Source: Leptospiraceae bacterium (lineage in GTDB: Bacteria; Spirochaetota; Leptospiria; Leptospirales; Leptospiraceae). Taken from it: 64,000 bases of DNA. Position numbers and translations under genes: made by a program. Under the pieces are notes generated by a model. It was not told the DNA's origin. It ran no database searches and saw only the letters and a program-made list of their open reading frames with translations. Location: the NCBI GenBank assembly GCA_024233835.1, contig JACKPC010000006.1:310001-374000 (forward strand), written 5' to 3'. Shown here piece after piece: positions 44,592 through 53,419 of this stretch. The stretch's first letter is position 1. Every line of letters starts with the position of its first letter.

Positions 44592-45574
44592 AACACTTTT
44601 ATAGCCTTATTTTACTGATTGGATTATTATTGCAAAATTGTATTATATCCCTCTTTCCGGATGGAGGAGGAATAGGAACAGAACTCAAGGAACATACCTT
44701 AAGCGGAAGTGGAAAAGATAAAATCCTGGTCTTAAGTATCGATGGAGAAATTTCCGGAGAAGAAAGCTCCGGTTTCTTTGGAATTCGTACGGAATCCATG
44801 GTTTCTATGATAAAAAACTCCCTTCTCAAAGCCCTAAAAGATGAAGATATCAAAGGAATTATCCTAAAAATTGACTCTCCCGGAGGAACCGTTACCGCAA
44901 GCGACATCCTGTACAGAGAAATCCTCGAATTCAAAAAAAAGAAAAAGATACCGGTTATCGCTCTTTATATGGGACTGGCTGCTTCCGGTGGTTATTATGT
45001 TTCCATGGCTTCCGATAAAATCATAGCCCACCCGACTACCGTCACCGGTTCTATCGGAGTCATTATGACTTCCTTCAATTACAAACAGGGGCTGGACAAA
45101 ATTGGATTTGTTGATGATTCTATTACCTCCGGTCCCAATAAGTCGATTGGTTCCGGTTCTCATGTAAGGACAGAAGAGCAGCAGATGATCCTTCAATCCA
45201 TCATCGATGACCTGTACAGCAAATTTTTTGCAGTAGTAAAAAAAGGCAGACCTTCCTTATCGGAAGATCAATTACGCCCTCTCTGTGATGGCAGGGTATA
45301 TACAGCCGAACAGGCTAAAAATGTGGGACTCATTGATGAAATTGGTTATTTCGAAGACTCTATCAATACACTCAAAAACCAGGATAATTTTAATCCAACA
45401 GACAAAGGCAGCGAACCCCGTATTATTGTATATAGCCCGGCGAAAAATGATCTCAAGAATATCTACCAGGTACAATCCAGGGCAGAGAAATCCGAGGTTT
45501 TAGAAACTCTCCAAACCTTTTCTATTTTACAAAAAGGGCCGCGTTTTCTCTATCTCTGGACAGGAAGGAATTAA
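44588..45574 (+). CDS. sppA: Signal peptide peptidase SppA-like lipoprotein
   Basis: 328 residues; the N-terminal signal ends LLLQNC (Cys18), so it looks lipid-anchored rather than spanning the membrane. The S49 peptidase core has IDSPGGTVTASDILY, GLAASGGYYVSMASDKI (nucleophile Ser) and ITSGPNKSIGSGSHV (general base Lys), as in Bacillus-type SppA. It should degrade leftover signal peptides or small membrane segments in the periplasm. It is coupled to the acyltransferase gene upstream and followed at 3 bases by the MBOAT gene. Confidence 0.88.
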   Translation: MKHFYSLILLIGLLLQNCIISLFPDGGGIGTELKEHTLSGSGKDKILVLSIDGEISGEESSGFFGIRTESMVSMIKNSLLKALKDEDIKGIILKIDSPGGTVTASDILYREILEFKKKKKIPVIALYMGLAASGGYYVSMASDKIIAHPTTVTGSIGVIMTSFNYKQGLDKIGFVDDSITSGPNKSIGSGSHVRTEEQQMILQSIIDDLYSKFFAVVKKGRPSLSEDQLRPLCDGRVYTAEQAKNVGLIDEIGYFEDSINTLKNQDNFNPTDKGSEPRIIVYSPAKNDLKNIYQVQSRAEKSEVLETLQTFSILQKGPRFLYLWTGRN

Positions 45575-45577
45575 GGA

Positions 45578-47008
45578 ATGCTTTTCAATTCAATTCCTTT
45601 CTTAGTTCTTTTCTTTTTCACCTTTTTACTTTATTGGAATATTCCGGATAAGTATAAGAAACACCTGCTCATTATTTCTTCTGTCCTATTTTATTCTTAT
45701 TTCAGTCTTTTATCTACCCTTCATTTTCTTCTGGTAATTGCGATAAACTTTTATTTCTCGGAAAAGCTCTTCTCTTTAAAAGAAAAACAAGAGGATACAA
45801 AGAAGGTCTTACGTGTTATCGTAATACTAAATATTTTAAACCTCTGCTTTTTTAAATATTACTATTTCTTTATGGATAGCTTTTATTTCATAAGCCGGGC
45901 CGAACTATTTAAACAGGGAGCTTATGCTCTCCAGATTCTCCTTCCTCTTGCCATTAGCTTCTATACCTTTCAACTGGTAGCCCTTCAAATCGATATTCAC
46001 AGGGACAAAATAGAGAAACGTTTATCTGCTTCGGATTATTTCTTGTTCATCCTCTTTTTTCCCCAGCTAATTGCCGGACCCATTATGCGAACCACGGACT
46101 TTTTTCCTCAGCTCGGTAAATACAGCATCAGTCCGGAAAGTATGAAGCGAGGAATTCTTCTATTACTTGGGGGACTTCTTAAGAAGGTGGTCATCTCGGA
46201 TAACCTGGGGATAATTATTGTTCCTCTTTACAAAAATCCCTCCGCTTATGATTCCTTTTCTCTGTTTATGGGAGTTTTTGCTTTTGTTTCGCAGGTTTAT
46301 TGTGACTTCAGCGGCTATACCGATATGGCCAGGGGCCTGGCTTATCTTCTCGGCTTCTCGATTCCGGAAAACTTTCGGGGACCATTTTTAGCAAAATCCT
46401 TTCGAGAAATCTGGGGTCGCTGGCATGTCACCCTTTCTACCTGGCTTCGAGACTACCTGTATATCCCACTGGGAGGAAGTCGTTTAGGAGAATTTCGAAC
46501 TAACCTGAACATGCTCATTACCATGTCTATGGGAGGCCTATGGCACGGTGCTGACATTAGTTTTTTCTTCTGGGGTTTTTATCTTGGAGTTTGCCTCTGG
46601 ATAGAACGAATCCTGTTTAAACATAATATTCGAATTCCTTCTGAAGCCTGGCCGGTAAATTTTCTTCGACACATTGTAATTTTTACCTTATTTTCCATGA
46701 GTGGTATCTTTTTTCGAGCCGGAATGGAAATCGGAATCCATAGCGAAAGATCTTCCCTGGCCATTGCCCTGTCCTACTTTAAGGGAATGCTCAGCTTTCA
46801 AAGCGGACAAAGATTATTTCGTCTGGAAGAAATTTATTTATACGTATTCTTAGCTCTCGGTTTTAATTTTATACAGTATAAGGAAACCTTCTCTGAAAAA
46901 ATAGAAAACTTAGCCTTTAAAGCCATACCTGCATTTTCCCTTCTGGTTCTTCTACTTCTGGGAATTTTTGGAGATGGTGGAGGAGATTTTATTTATTTTC
47001 AATTTTAA
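45578..47008 (+). CDS. MBOAT-family O-acyltransferase (AlgI/DltB-like)
   Basis: 476 residues, about ten hydrophobic membrane segments. The diagnostic region is GRWHVTLSTWLRDYLYIPLGGSR and MGGLWHGADISFFFWGFYLG with the catalytic His in LWHG. Also PQLIAGPIMRTTDFFPQL and YCDFSGYTDMARGLAYLLGF. These proteins hand acyl groups, often acetyl, across the membrane to extracellular polysaccharide or lipids, usually with a partner secreted esterase. No AlgJ/AlgX-type gene is adjacent; the lipoprotein that follows might be the partner. The ribosome site GGAAGGA overlaps the sppA stop. Confidence 0.92.
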   Translation: MLFNSIPFLVLFFFTFLLYWNIPDKYKKHLLIISSVLFYSYFSLLSTLHFLLVIAINFYFSEKLFSLKEKQEDTKKVLRVIVILNILNLCFFKYYYFFMDSFYFISRAELFKQGAYALQILLPLAISFYTFQLVALQIDIHRDKIEKRLSASDYFLFILFFPQLIAGPIMRTTDFFPQLGKYSISPESMKRGILLLLGGLLKKVVISDNLGIIIVPLYKNPSAYDSFSLFMGVFAFVSQVYCDFSGYTDMARGLAYLLGFSIPENFRGPFLAKSFREIWGRWHVTLSTWLRDYLYIPLGGSRLGEFRTNLNMLITMSMGGLWHGADISFFFWGFYLGVCLWIERILFKHNIRIPSEAWPVNFLRHIVIFTLFSMSGIFFRAGMEIGIHSERSSLAIALSYFKGMLSFQSGQRLFRLEEIYLYVFLALGFNFIQYKETFSEKIENLAFKAIPAFSLLVLLLLGIFGDGGGDFIYFQF

Positions 47009-47612
47009 ATTTATTATAGGTATAGGATTCTATCTTTACCTTATTTTTAGTAGTGTGAACTGCTCCACAAGCTCGGATGAGTGGATTCGTTCCCTGCCCA
47101 AAGAAAGAAAAGCTCCCTCCTTTTCCTATTCCGGCATCTGGATTCGAGAAGGAAGGCAAAGGGCTGCTGTAAATTCTGCCTATCACAGCGACCTTAGCAG
47201 AGAAACAATTCGACTTTATCCGGGAACTGAAAAAAAATTCGAAAAAACCTATCTGAGAACAGAAATCCTTAGAGGAATTAAAACCAGCATTTTAATAAAA
47301 AGTAGCGGAGTCTATGAAATAAGCGGAAACTGGTTACTCTTGCATACCCTGGAAATAGAAACCCAACAACAGGGAGATGGAAAAAACGAACAAACAAAGA
47401 AAAAGTTTGACCATAAACTCTTATATTACTATAGTATTAAGGAAGAGGCCTTAGTTCCCATGCTTTATGAACAGGGCTATATAGAGCTAAATTATGGTAT
47501 CAAAGATGGTGTTCGAGAAATTTACAATGAATCAGATGAAAACTTTCATCACTTTATCCACAATTTTACCGTCAAGGAATACCATTCTCATGCCTATTTT
47601 CAGGAAAAATAA
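46974..47612 (+). CDS. Small predicted lipoprotein overlapping the MBOAT gene
   Basis: 212 residues if it starts at ATG 46974, overlapping the MBOAT gene by 35 bases; a TTG at 46968 is an alternative. The N-terminal hydrophobic segment ends SSVNC (Cys30), a plausible spirochaetal lipobox, although the signal has few positive charges. The mature part is polar and beta-rich (ETIRLYPGTEKKFEKTY, GVYEISGNWLLLHTLEIE) with no family I recognise. Context suggests a role with the MBOAT protein in envelope modification; this is inference. Confidence 0.6.
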   Translation: MVEEILFIFNFKFIIGIGFYLYLIFSSVNCSTSSDEWIRSLPKERKAPSFSYSGIWIREGRQRAAVNSAYHSDLSRETIRLYPGTEKKFEKTYLRTEILRGIKTSILIKSSGVYEISGNWLLLHTLEIETQQQGDGKNEQTKKKFDHKLLYYYSIKEEALVPMLYEQGYIELNYGIKDGVREIYNESDENFHHFIHNFTVKEYHSHAYFQEK

Positions 47613-47617
47613 GAAAA

Positions 47618-48376
47618 ATGGACGATAAAGAAAATAGGAACCCGGAAATGTTTGCAAACCTGAATGATGAAATTAAAGGACTCATATTTCCCAGAGATAT
47701 TAAAGATGAGAATTATGAAGTTGCCTCAAGGATTCGACACGCTTATTCGCTTGGAGGAGATTTATACAGCCAGTTAATTGATAAAAATGGAAATTACTGG
47801 TTTGCTATCGGAGATGCTTCCGGTCACGATTTAAATTCTCATTTATTCAGCATGATGCTTATGGTGCAGCTCAGCTATTACATCAACCTTCTGGAAACTC
47901 CACGAGAAGTCTCAAATGCCATTAATCACTACCTTCAACAAAAGAGAAAAAGTGCCGCTTCTGATATTACATCCTATGCCTCTCTCGCTATCTTAAAAGC
48001 AGATCAAGAAGGGAACTTTACCCACTATGGACAACATCCCAACTTTATCCTATTTCAATCAGAAGAAAAAAAAGCAGAAATTATTGTCACCTCAGGACGT
48101 TTTATAGGCTTAGAAATGGAAGAGAACAGGCTTAATGACCTTGAAGGACATTTCCGGATGAAAAAGGGCGACAAACTTTACCTGTTTACCGATGGAATTT
48201 TCGAACAGAGAAATGAAGAAGGTAAATATTTCGGTTACAGCCTCTACCAATTCATCAGTCATCATTCAGAAGGCATAGTAGAGAATGTGGCAGACAGACT
48301 TTTTCAAGAACTCGATACCTTCTCCGGAAATAAACTCGACGATGATATGACCCTGATGCTCATATCTCGTAAATAG
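47618..48376 (+). CDS. SpoIIE/RsbU-type PP2C protein phosphatase
   Basis: 252 residues, one SpoIIE-type phosphatase domain without a sensor domain. Metal-binding motifs are present in order: AYSLGGDLYS, AIGDASGHDLNS, LYLFTDGIFEQR and LDDDMTLMLI. Such enzymes remove phosphate from anti-sigma-antagonist (STAS) proteins in partner-switching circuits. No STAS or RsbW-like gene is in the window, so the target is elsewhere. It lies 5 bases after the lipoprotein gene, in the same rightward string that ends in a histidine kinase. Confidence 0.88.
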   Translation: MDDKENRNPEMFANLNDEIKGLIFPRDIKDENYEVASRIRHAYSLGGDLYSQLIDKNGNYWFAIGDASGHDLNSHLFSMMLMVQLSYYINLLETPREVSNAINHYLQQKRKSAASDITSYASLAILKADQEGNFTHYGQHPNFILFQSEEKKAEIIVTSGRFIGLEMEENRLNDLEGHFRMKKGDKLYLFTDGIFEQRNEEGKYFGYSLYQFISHHSEGIVENVADRLFQELDTFSGNKLDDDMTLMLISRK

Positions 48377-48396
48377 TCTACTAATATCTGATTGAT

Positions 48397-49482
48397 ATGG
48401 AGGGTAAGGAAGGAGATAAACTTAAGAAACTGGGTTTCCAGGATTCTTACCTCGAAGATCTCGACTCCGGGTATTCACACGAGTTCACAATAGGCAGAAT
48501 TTCCAAAGTTCTAAAGAATAAATACTTCCTTCATGAAGGAAAAACTGAATTTCCTGCTGAATTAACCGGCTCCCTTCTATTCTCCAGTGTAACAGAATCT
48601 GATTTACCCCTGGTTGGAGATTTCGTTTTGTTTAAGAAGGTAGATGAATCGCTCTGTATCATTGAACGGGTTCTGAAGCGAAAGAACTTCCTACAAAGGA
48701 AATCCTCAGGCCGGGAAATTTCCTATCAACCGATTGCCGCCAATATTGATTACGCATTTATCATGCAATCTTTAGATAATAACTTCAATCCCAACCGGAT
48801 CGAAAGATATTTAAGCATTATAAATGATTCTAATATTACTCCTATAATCCTTCTCAGTAAAGAAGATTTAATTTCCCAGGATCAATCTAAAGAAATTCTC
48901 TCCGAACTCAAAAGCCTTTATCCAGACTATTCCATCCTCTCCTTATCCAGGGCTTATCCGGAAAGCATCGAGACGTTAAAAGAAATTCTAGTAGCCACAA
49001 AGACTTATATTATTCTCGGTTCCTCCGGTGTGGGAAAAACCAGCCTGTTAAATTCTCTGGATGAAAGGCATCAATTCAAAACAAAAGAACTCAGTGACTC
49101 TTCTCAAAAAGGAAAGCATACAACAACCAATCGATATTTTACTATATTAGATAATGGAGCTATATTTATAGATACTCCGGGAATGAGAGAAATCTCCAAT
49201 TTCGCTTACCGGGAAGGAATTGGTAAAACTTTTCAAAACATTGTTTCTTTTGAAAAAGAATGTAAATTTAATAATTGCACCCATACAACAGAGCCGGGTT
49301 GTGCAGTTTTAAAAGCTCTGAGTTCTGGCTTAATCGATAGTCGGCAGTATGATAATTTTCAAAAAATGTTAAAAGAAGATGAATACCTTTCCAGCTCTTA
49401 TGTCGATAAGCGGAAGAAAGATAAGGAAAGAGGAAAACTCTATAGGTCTATTCTAAAAAATAAACCGAATAAAAGATCTTAA
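48397..49482 (+). CDS. rsgA: Ribosome small-subunit GTPase RsgA
   Basis: 361 residues; a circularly permuted GTPase that checks late 30S assembly. The order of G motifs is diagnostic: the base motif LLSKEDL comes before the P-loop GSSGVGKTSLLNSL and the DTPGMREI switch. The C-terminal zinc knuckle is CKFNNCTHTTEPGCAV (C-x4-C-x-H-x5-C). The N-terminal OB-fold is at about 30-100. No strong ribosome site is visible before the ATG. It starts 20 bases after the phosphatase gene. Confidence 0.93.
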   Translation: MEGKEGDKLKKLGFQDSYLEDLDSGYSHEFTIGRISKVLKNKYFLHEGKTEFPAELTGSLLFSSVTESDLPLVGDFVLFKKVDESLCIIERVLKRKNFLQRKSSGREISYQPIAANIDYAFIMQSLDNNFNPNRIERYLSIINDSNITPIILLSKEDLISQDQSKEILSELKSLYPDYSILSLSRAYPESIETLKEILVATKTYIILGSSGVGKTSLLNSLDERHQFKTKELSDSSQKGKHTTTNRYFTILDNGAIFIDTPGMREISNFAYREGIGKTFQNIVSFEKECKFNNCTHTTEPGCAVLKALSSGLIDSRQYDNFQKMLKEDEYLSSSYVDKRKKDKERGKLYRSILKNKPNKRS

Positions 49483-49526
49483 AATCTACTTGAAGTTAAA
49501 ACAAAAACTCTCATACTTGCTCTGTC

Positions 49527-51587
49527 ATGGAGAATAAAGGCTTACTTCGATTTTATTTTAGACTACCTTCTTCCTTAATAATATTTCTACTCTATTTCGT
49601 TTTTCTCCTAAACTTCTTATTTTCACAGGAGGATATTCTCACGATAGATAAAGTGGATAATGAAATACAACTAATCGGTAAACATGTCTACTATTTACAG
49701 GAAAACAACAAAGAACTTACGATAAATGATATACTCCAACCTTCGACACAATCTCAGTTTAAAAAACAATTAAAAGATACTTTTATTTTTCAACCTTCTA
49801 ATAACGGCATCTGGTTTAAAATAAGCATTGAGAATAAAACAGAAGAAGCTCTCTATCTCAAACTGGGAAGGATCAGTATCTGGTTTTTAGATTTTTACAA
49901 ACCGGATGCTTTCGGAAAGTATCATAAAACGTTTTCCGGTGGAAATCTTAAAACAGATGTCCCTCCACCGAGTCTATCCAAACGATATGTTTTATCCCTG
50001 ATGCAGGGAAAAACGACAGGCCCGAAAACCTATTATATTCGAATCGTTGGTAAATTTCCCCTGACCTTCCCTTTTCTCATTGGAACAAAAAATTCCATTA
50101 TAGAAGATACCCGTTTTCGAGAAGATTGGGTAACCGCTATTTTTTGTGGTTGTATTCTGGCTACTTTCTTATATAATGTTTTTCTTTTATTCTCTATGCG
50201 AGATATTCTTTATTTTTACTATATTTCTTTTTTAGCCTGCTCATTCTTTACAGTGACTTTCTTCCAAAACTATCCATTCTTTTCTCATCCCTGGTTCTGG
50301 GAGAATATATTTATTTGGAGTAACCTGATTGCTATATTTATTGGTTTATTCGGAATCCATTATTTACGATTAGTCCATTATTCGACATTTTTGAAGAAAT
50401 GGATTATTTTTATGGTGTTTATCCTGGCGTTTTTCTTTCCTATCCTTAATTATTTAAAATTCATAGATTTTATTTTTCTTGTAAAAGCCTATCTGCCTAC
50501 TGTAACCCTGTTTCATTTTAGTTTATTCTTATGCGGTTTATATGTTTACTATAAAGGTTATAAGCCGGCTCGATTCTATACAATCGCCTGGGGAAGCTTA
50601 TTCTTATCTATTGGAATATTTTTTTTGATTATTCATGAATTACTTCCATTTTTACTATATGCCGATTATATAATCTATCTCGGTTTTACTGCAGAGATGG
50701 CTTTCTTTGGCCTGGCTCTGGGTGACAGATATAACCATATTAAAAAAGAAAGCGAAGAAATTCACAAGAAACATTTAGTCCTTATTGAAAAACAAAAAGA
50801 AATACTGGAACAAAAAGTTCAGGAACGAACCGAAGTTCTACTCCTTCTAAATGAAGAATTAGAACAAAAAAATAAAGATTTAGATCTACGCGGTAAAGAA
50901 CTCCAGGAAGTAAACAGGGCCAAAGACAAGATTTTTGCTATTATTAGCCATGATCTACGTTCTCCAATTGCTGCTCTGAATAGTTTTCTTGAAATTTTCA
51001 GTTTAAAAAACATTCCTCCGGATAAAACGTTAGAATATATAGATAAACTAAAAAACAGTATTCGTAATTTACAAATGACCCTAGATAATCTTTTACAATG
51101 GGCTGCCGGTCAGCTAAAGGGAATTAAAGTGGAAAAACAAACGTTTAATATACTTGGCGTAAGCGAATCCTGCCGCTTATTACTTCAGGATATTGCCAAT
51201 ACAAAGGGTATACAAATTCAGCAAGAAATTCCAAGCGATTTGGAAGCACTGGCTGATCCGGAACATATAAGGCTTGTATTGCGAAACCTATTGAGTAATG
51301 CAATTAAATTTACAGAACCGGGTGGAACTGTATCGATTCAAGCAGTAAAAGTAGAAGGTTCTATTCAATTATCAGTGAAAGATACAGGCCTTGGAATGTC
51401 AGAAGAACTTATTGCTAACTTTACTCAGAATAAACTCATCCAGAGTCAATTTGGCACACAAAGGGAAAGCGGAACCGGTTTAGGGCTTCATCTCTGTAAG
51501 GAATTTATAGAATTAAACGGAGGTGAAATCCGGATAAAAAGTAAGCCGGGACAGGGTACAAAATTTATAATTAAAATTCCCGCATAA
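49527..51587 (+). CDS. 7TM-DISM sensor histidine kinase
   Basis: 686 residues. A signal/anchor (about 15-35) is followed by a periplasmic 7TMR-DISM extracellular domain (about 45-190, FQPSNNGIWFKISIENKTEEALYLKLG), seven hydrophobic helices (about 205-400), a coiled coil (about 405-470), a HisKA domain with phospho-acceptor ISHDLRSPIAALNSF, and a HATPase domain (NLLSNAIKFTEPGG, DTGLGMS, GTGLGLHLCKEF). These kinases sense extracellular, often carbohydrate-related, ligands. No response regulator is encoded next to it, so its partner is unknown. It ends the rightward string; a hairpin follows 5 bases after the stop. Confidence 0.93.
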   Translation: MENKGLLRFYFRLPSSLIIFLLYFVFLLNFLFSQEDILTIDKVDNEIQLIGKHVYYLQENNKELTINDILQPSTQSQFKKQLKDTFIFQPSNNGIWFKISIENKTEEALYLKLGRISIWFLDFYKPDAFGKYHKTFSGGNLKTDVPPPSLSKRYVLSLMQGKTTGPKTYYIRIVGKFPLTFPFLIGTKNSIIEDTRFREDWVTAIFCGCILATFLYNVFLLFSMRDILYFYYISFLACSFFTVTFFQNYPFFSHPWFWENIFIWSNLIAIFIGLFGIHYLRLVHYSTFLKKWIIFMVFILAFFFPILNYLKFIDFIFLVKAYLPTVTLFHFSLFLCGLYVYYKGYKPARFYTIAWGSLFLSIGIFFLIIHELLPFLLYADYIIYLGFTAEMAFFGLALGDRYNHIKKESEEIHKKHLVLIEKQKEILEQKVQERTEVLLLLNEELEQKNKDLDLRGKELQEVNRAKDKIFAIISHDLRSPIAALNSFLEIFSLKNIPPDKTLEYIDKLKNSIRNLQMTLDNLLQWAAGQLKGIKVEKQTFNILGVSESCRLLLQDIANTKGIQIQQEIPSDLEALADPEHIRLVLRNLLSNAIKFTEPGGTVSIQAVKVEGSIQLSVKDTGLGMSEELIANFTQNKLIQSQFGTQRESGTGLGLHLCKEFIELNGGEIRIKSKPGQGTKFIIKIPA

Positions 51588-51592
51588 AATTA

Positions 51593-51619
51593 GAAGGCGA
51601 GAAAATGTATCCCGCCTTC
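51593..51619. terminator. Bidirectional hairpin between convergent genes
   Basis: GAAGGCG (51593-51599) pairs with CGCCTTC (51613-51619) around a 13-base loop, between the histidine kinase stop and the stop of the leftward lipoprotein gene. T-rich sequence follows on both sides in the respective directions. Confidence 0.55.
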
Positions 51620-51635
51620 GTTTATACTCTGAAAT

Positions 51636-52400
51636 CTATTTTGTAATTTTCAAAGGAAATGGAGCATAACCAAAACGGTTGGTGTCTGCGTCTATTGTTG
51701 TTGGAACAGCAGATCTACCAATCCTGTCCTTACAGGCTGTTTTCGAATCTGTTACTACCGTAAAGTTGTTACTCGTCACATGTGTTCTGGCTTCTTTGTA
51801 AGTTTTAAAAGGTCCGACCAGACAAAGGTATGTAATACTCTTATCATTCAATTCGGTCCAACTCGATACAAAATAACCAATATCTACAGAACTCTGAACT
51901 ATAGTAGCATCATCTGCAGCTGCTTTGATAGTTACAGAACTTAAGCTTACACCGGCCCCTCCGGTTCCTGTACAACGGGGGTCAGTAGCTGTGCTTACAC
52001 TTCCCACATAGCTACCGTAGCAAACCGTCCCTCTCCGGGTAATCATAACGTTCTTTGTGTTATCAAACTCTAAGATCTGATGAAAATAACTTCCTGTTTT
52101 AGCTGCACCGAGCGGAAAAGCTACTCCTGAGTAATCAGCTGACCAGAGGCTACCCTTGATGTTTTCCTCAACATTAGCAAACAATGGAATAACAGTTCCA
52201 TTATCGTCTACAACCGTTACCTTACCTTCTATTTCCACAGCCTGGGATGCTTTATAGGTGGTAAGCTGATTGCTGGTATTCGCATTCAGTAAAGTAAGGG
52301 CTACTGTAACTTCATCGCTTGTTTCTGTTTCCTTGATGCAAGAAACTAGAGAAATCAGCAGAGATAAAGCTGTCAGAATAAAAAATGTTTTACGTTTCAT
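51636..52400 (-). CDS. Predicted lipoprotein, unknown function
   Basis: 254 residues from ATG 52398-52400, which has AGGA 6 bases upstream and gives a perfect lipoprotein signal MKRKTFFILTALSLLISLVSC (Cys21) ; the longer frame to 52466 overlaps the KAS gene and is rejected. The mature part is strand-rich (VEIEGKVTVVDDNGTVIPLFANV) with four further cysteines (near 126, 142, 195, 223) that could form disulfides. I do not recognise the family. It follows the FabH-like gene at 25 bases and is probably last in that operon. Confidence 0.7.
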   Translation of the reverse strand: MKRKTFFILTALSLLISLVSCIKETETSDEVTVALTLLNANTSNQLTTYKASQAVEIEGKVTVVDDNGTVIPLFANVEENIKGSLWSADYSGVAFPLGAAKTGSYFHQILEFDNTKNVMITRRGTVCYGSYVGSVSTATDPRCTGTGGAGVSLSSVTIKAAADDATIVQSSVDIGYFVSSWTELNDKSITYLCLVGPFKTYKEARTHVTSNNFTVVTDSKTACKDRIGRSAVPTTIDADTNRFGYAPFPLKITK

Positions 52401-52425
52401 AGTTGTTCCTATTGAATTCCTTATA

Positions 52426-53406
52426 TTAGATTTTAAATAACAATGCACCCCAGTACCAACCTGCACCTACTGCCGGAGTTAAGACCAGATCACCTTTTTG
52501 GAACCTGCCTTTCTGGTTTTCTTCCGAGAGAATTATCGGAATCGATGCGGCGGAAGTATTACCCACATAATGAAAATTAACTAACTGCTTATCCTTTGGA
52601 ATACACACCTTTTCTGAAACACCTTTCACAACAAGATGAGTTCCCGGGTGTGCTGCCATCCAATCGATATCCTCCGGTTTCAATCCATATTTTTCCATCA
52701 TCATATCCACAGCTTGAATCGTGCAATCAATAGCATTGGGAATTAGATCCGGATAACTCTTGGTTAAACCATTTGGAGCCGGACAGGTAATAATATGTTT
52801 TCTATCCGCATCATCGAAAAGGAAAGAATCGATCAAACCTCTCGAAGTATCGTCAGTCTTCTCCAGAATCACAGCTCCGGCGGCATCACCGGCAGTAAAT
52901 TCACCATATCCGCCTTCTCTTACACGAACGGAAAACCTTTCTGAACCTACCACGGCGACTTTCTTGAATTTCGGATCAGCCAACATATACATTTTTGCTG
53001 TCTGAACCCCATGTACAAAACCCGTACAGGCTGTACTCACATCAAAAGAAAGTGCATTTTTAGTTCCTACCAACTTGGATGCCTGAGGAGCCAGATCGGG
53101 TAAGTAATATCTATCAGTCCAGTTGGCCAAAATAAATAAATCAATCTCTTCCGGAGATATTTTAGCATCCTGTAATGCCATTTTAACAGCTTCTGCCGCC
53201 ATATATTGCGCAGTTTCTTCTTCACTTGCACGAAAACGACGTTCCACTCCGATTTCTTTCCCGATAACTGCTTCTTCAGCCGGGTGCATCTCGGGATATT
53301 TCAGGCGAGTCCGAATCTCTTCATTAGACAATATTTTCTGAGGATAATAATGCCCGAAGCCTCGAAACTGGATTCCATTACTTTTAAGTTCATTCTTTTT
53401 ACTCAT
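52426..53406 (-). CDS. FabH-like 3-oxoacyl-ACP synthase III with atypical His motif
   Basis: 326 residues from ATG 53404-53406, chosen for the strong AAGGAG site; the longer frame to 53445 is rejected. Thiolase fold with nucleophile in DVSTACTGF (Cys127), His in AAHPGTHLV and Asn in GNTSAASIP. FabH normally has HQAN at the His; HPG recalls type III polyketide synthases. It starts a chain by joining an acyl-CoA primer to malonyl-ACP, or a related Claisen step. It sits in an operon with a FabF-like KAS and a CoA-transferase, suggesting a dedicated acyl product rather than bulk fatty acid synthesis. Confidence 0.87.
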   Translation of the reverse strand: MSKKNELKSNGIQFRGFGHYYPQKILSNEEIRTRLKYPEMHPAEEAVIGKEIGVERRFRASEEETAQYMAAEAVKMALQDAKISPEEIDLFILANWTDRYYLPDLAPQASKLVGTKNALSFDVSTACTGFVHGVQTAKMYMLADPKFKKVAVVGSERFSVRVREGGYGEFTAGDAAGAVILEKTDDTSRGLIDSFLFDDADRKHIITCPAPNGLTKSYPDLIPNAIDCTIQAVDMMMEKYGLKPEDIDWMAAHPGTHLVVKGVSEKVCIPKDKQLVNFHYVGNTSAASIPIILSEENQKGRFQKGDLVLTPAVGAGWYWGALLFKI

Positions 53407-53419
53407 TACATCTCCTTTT

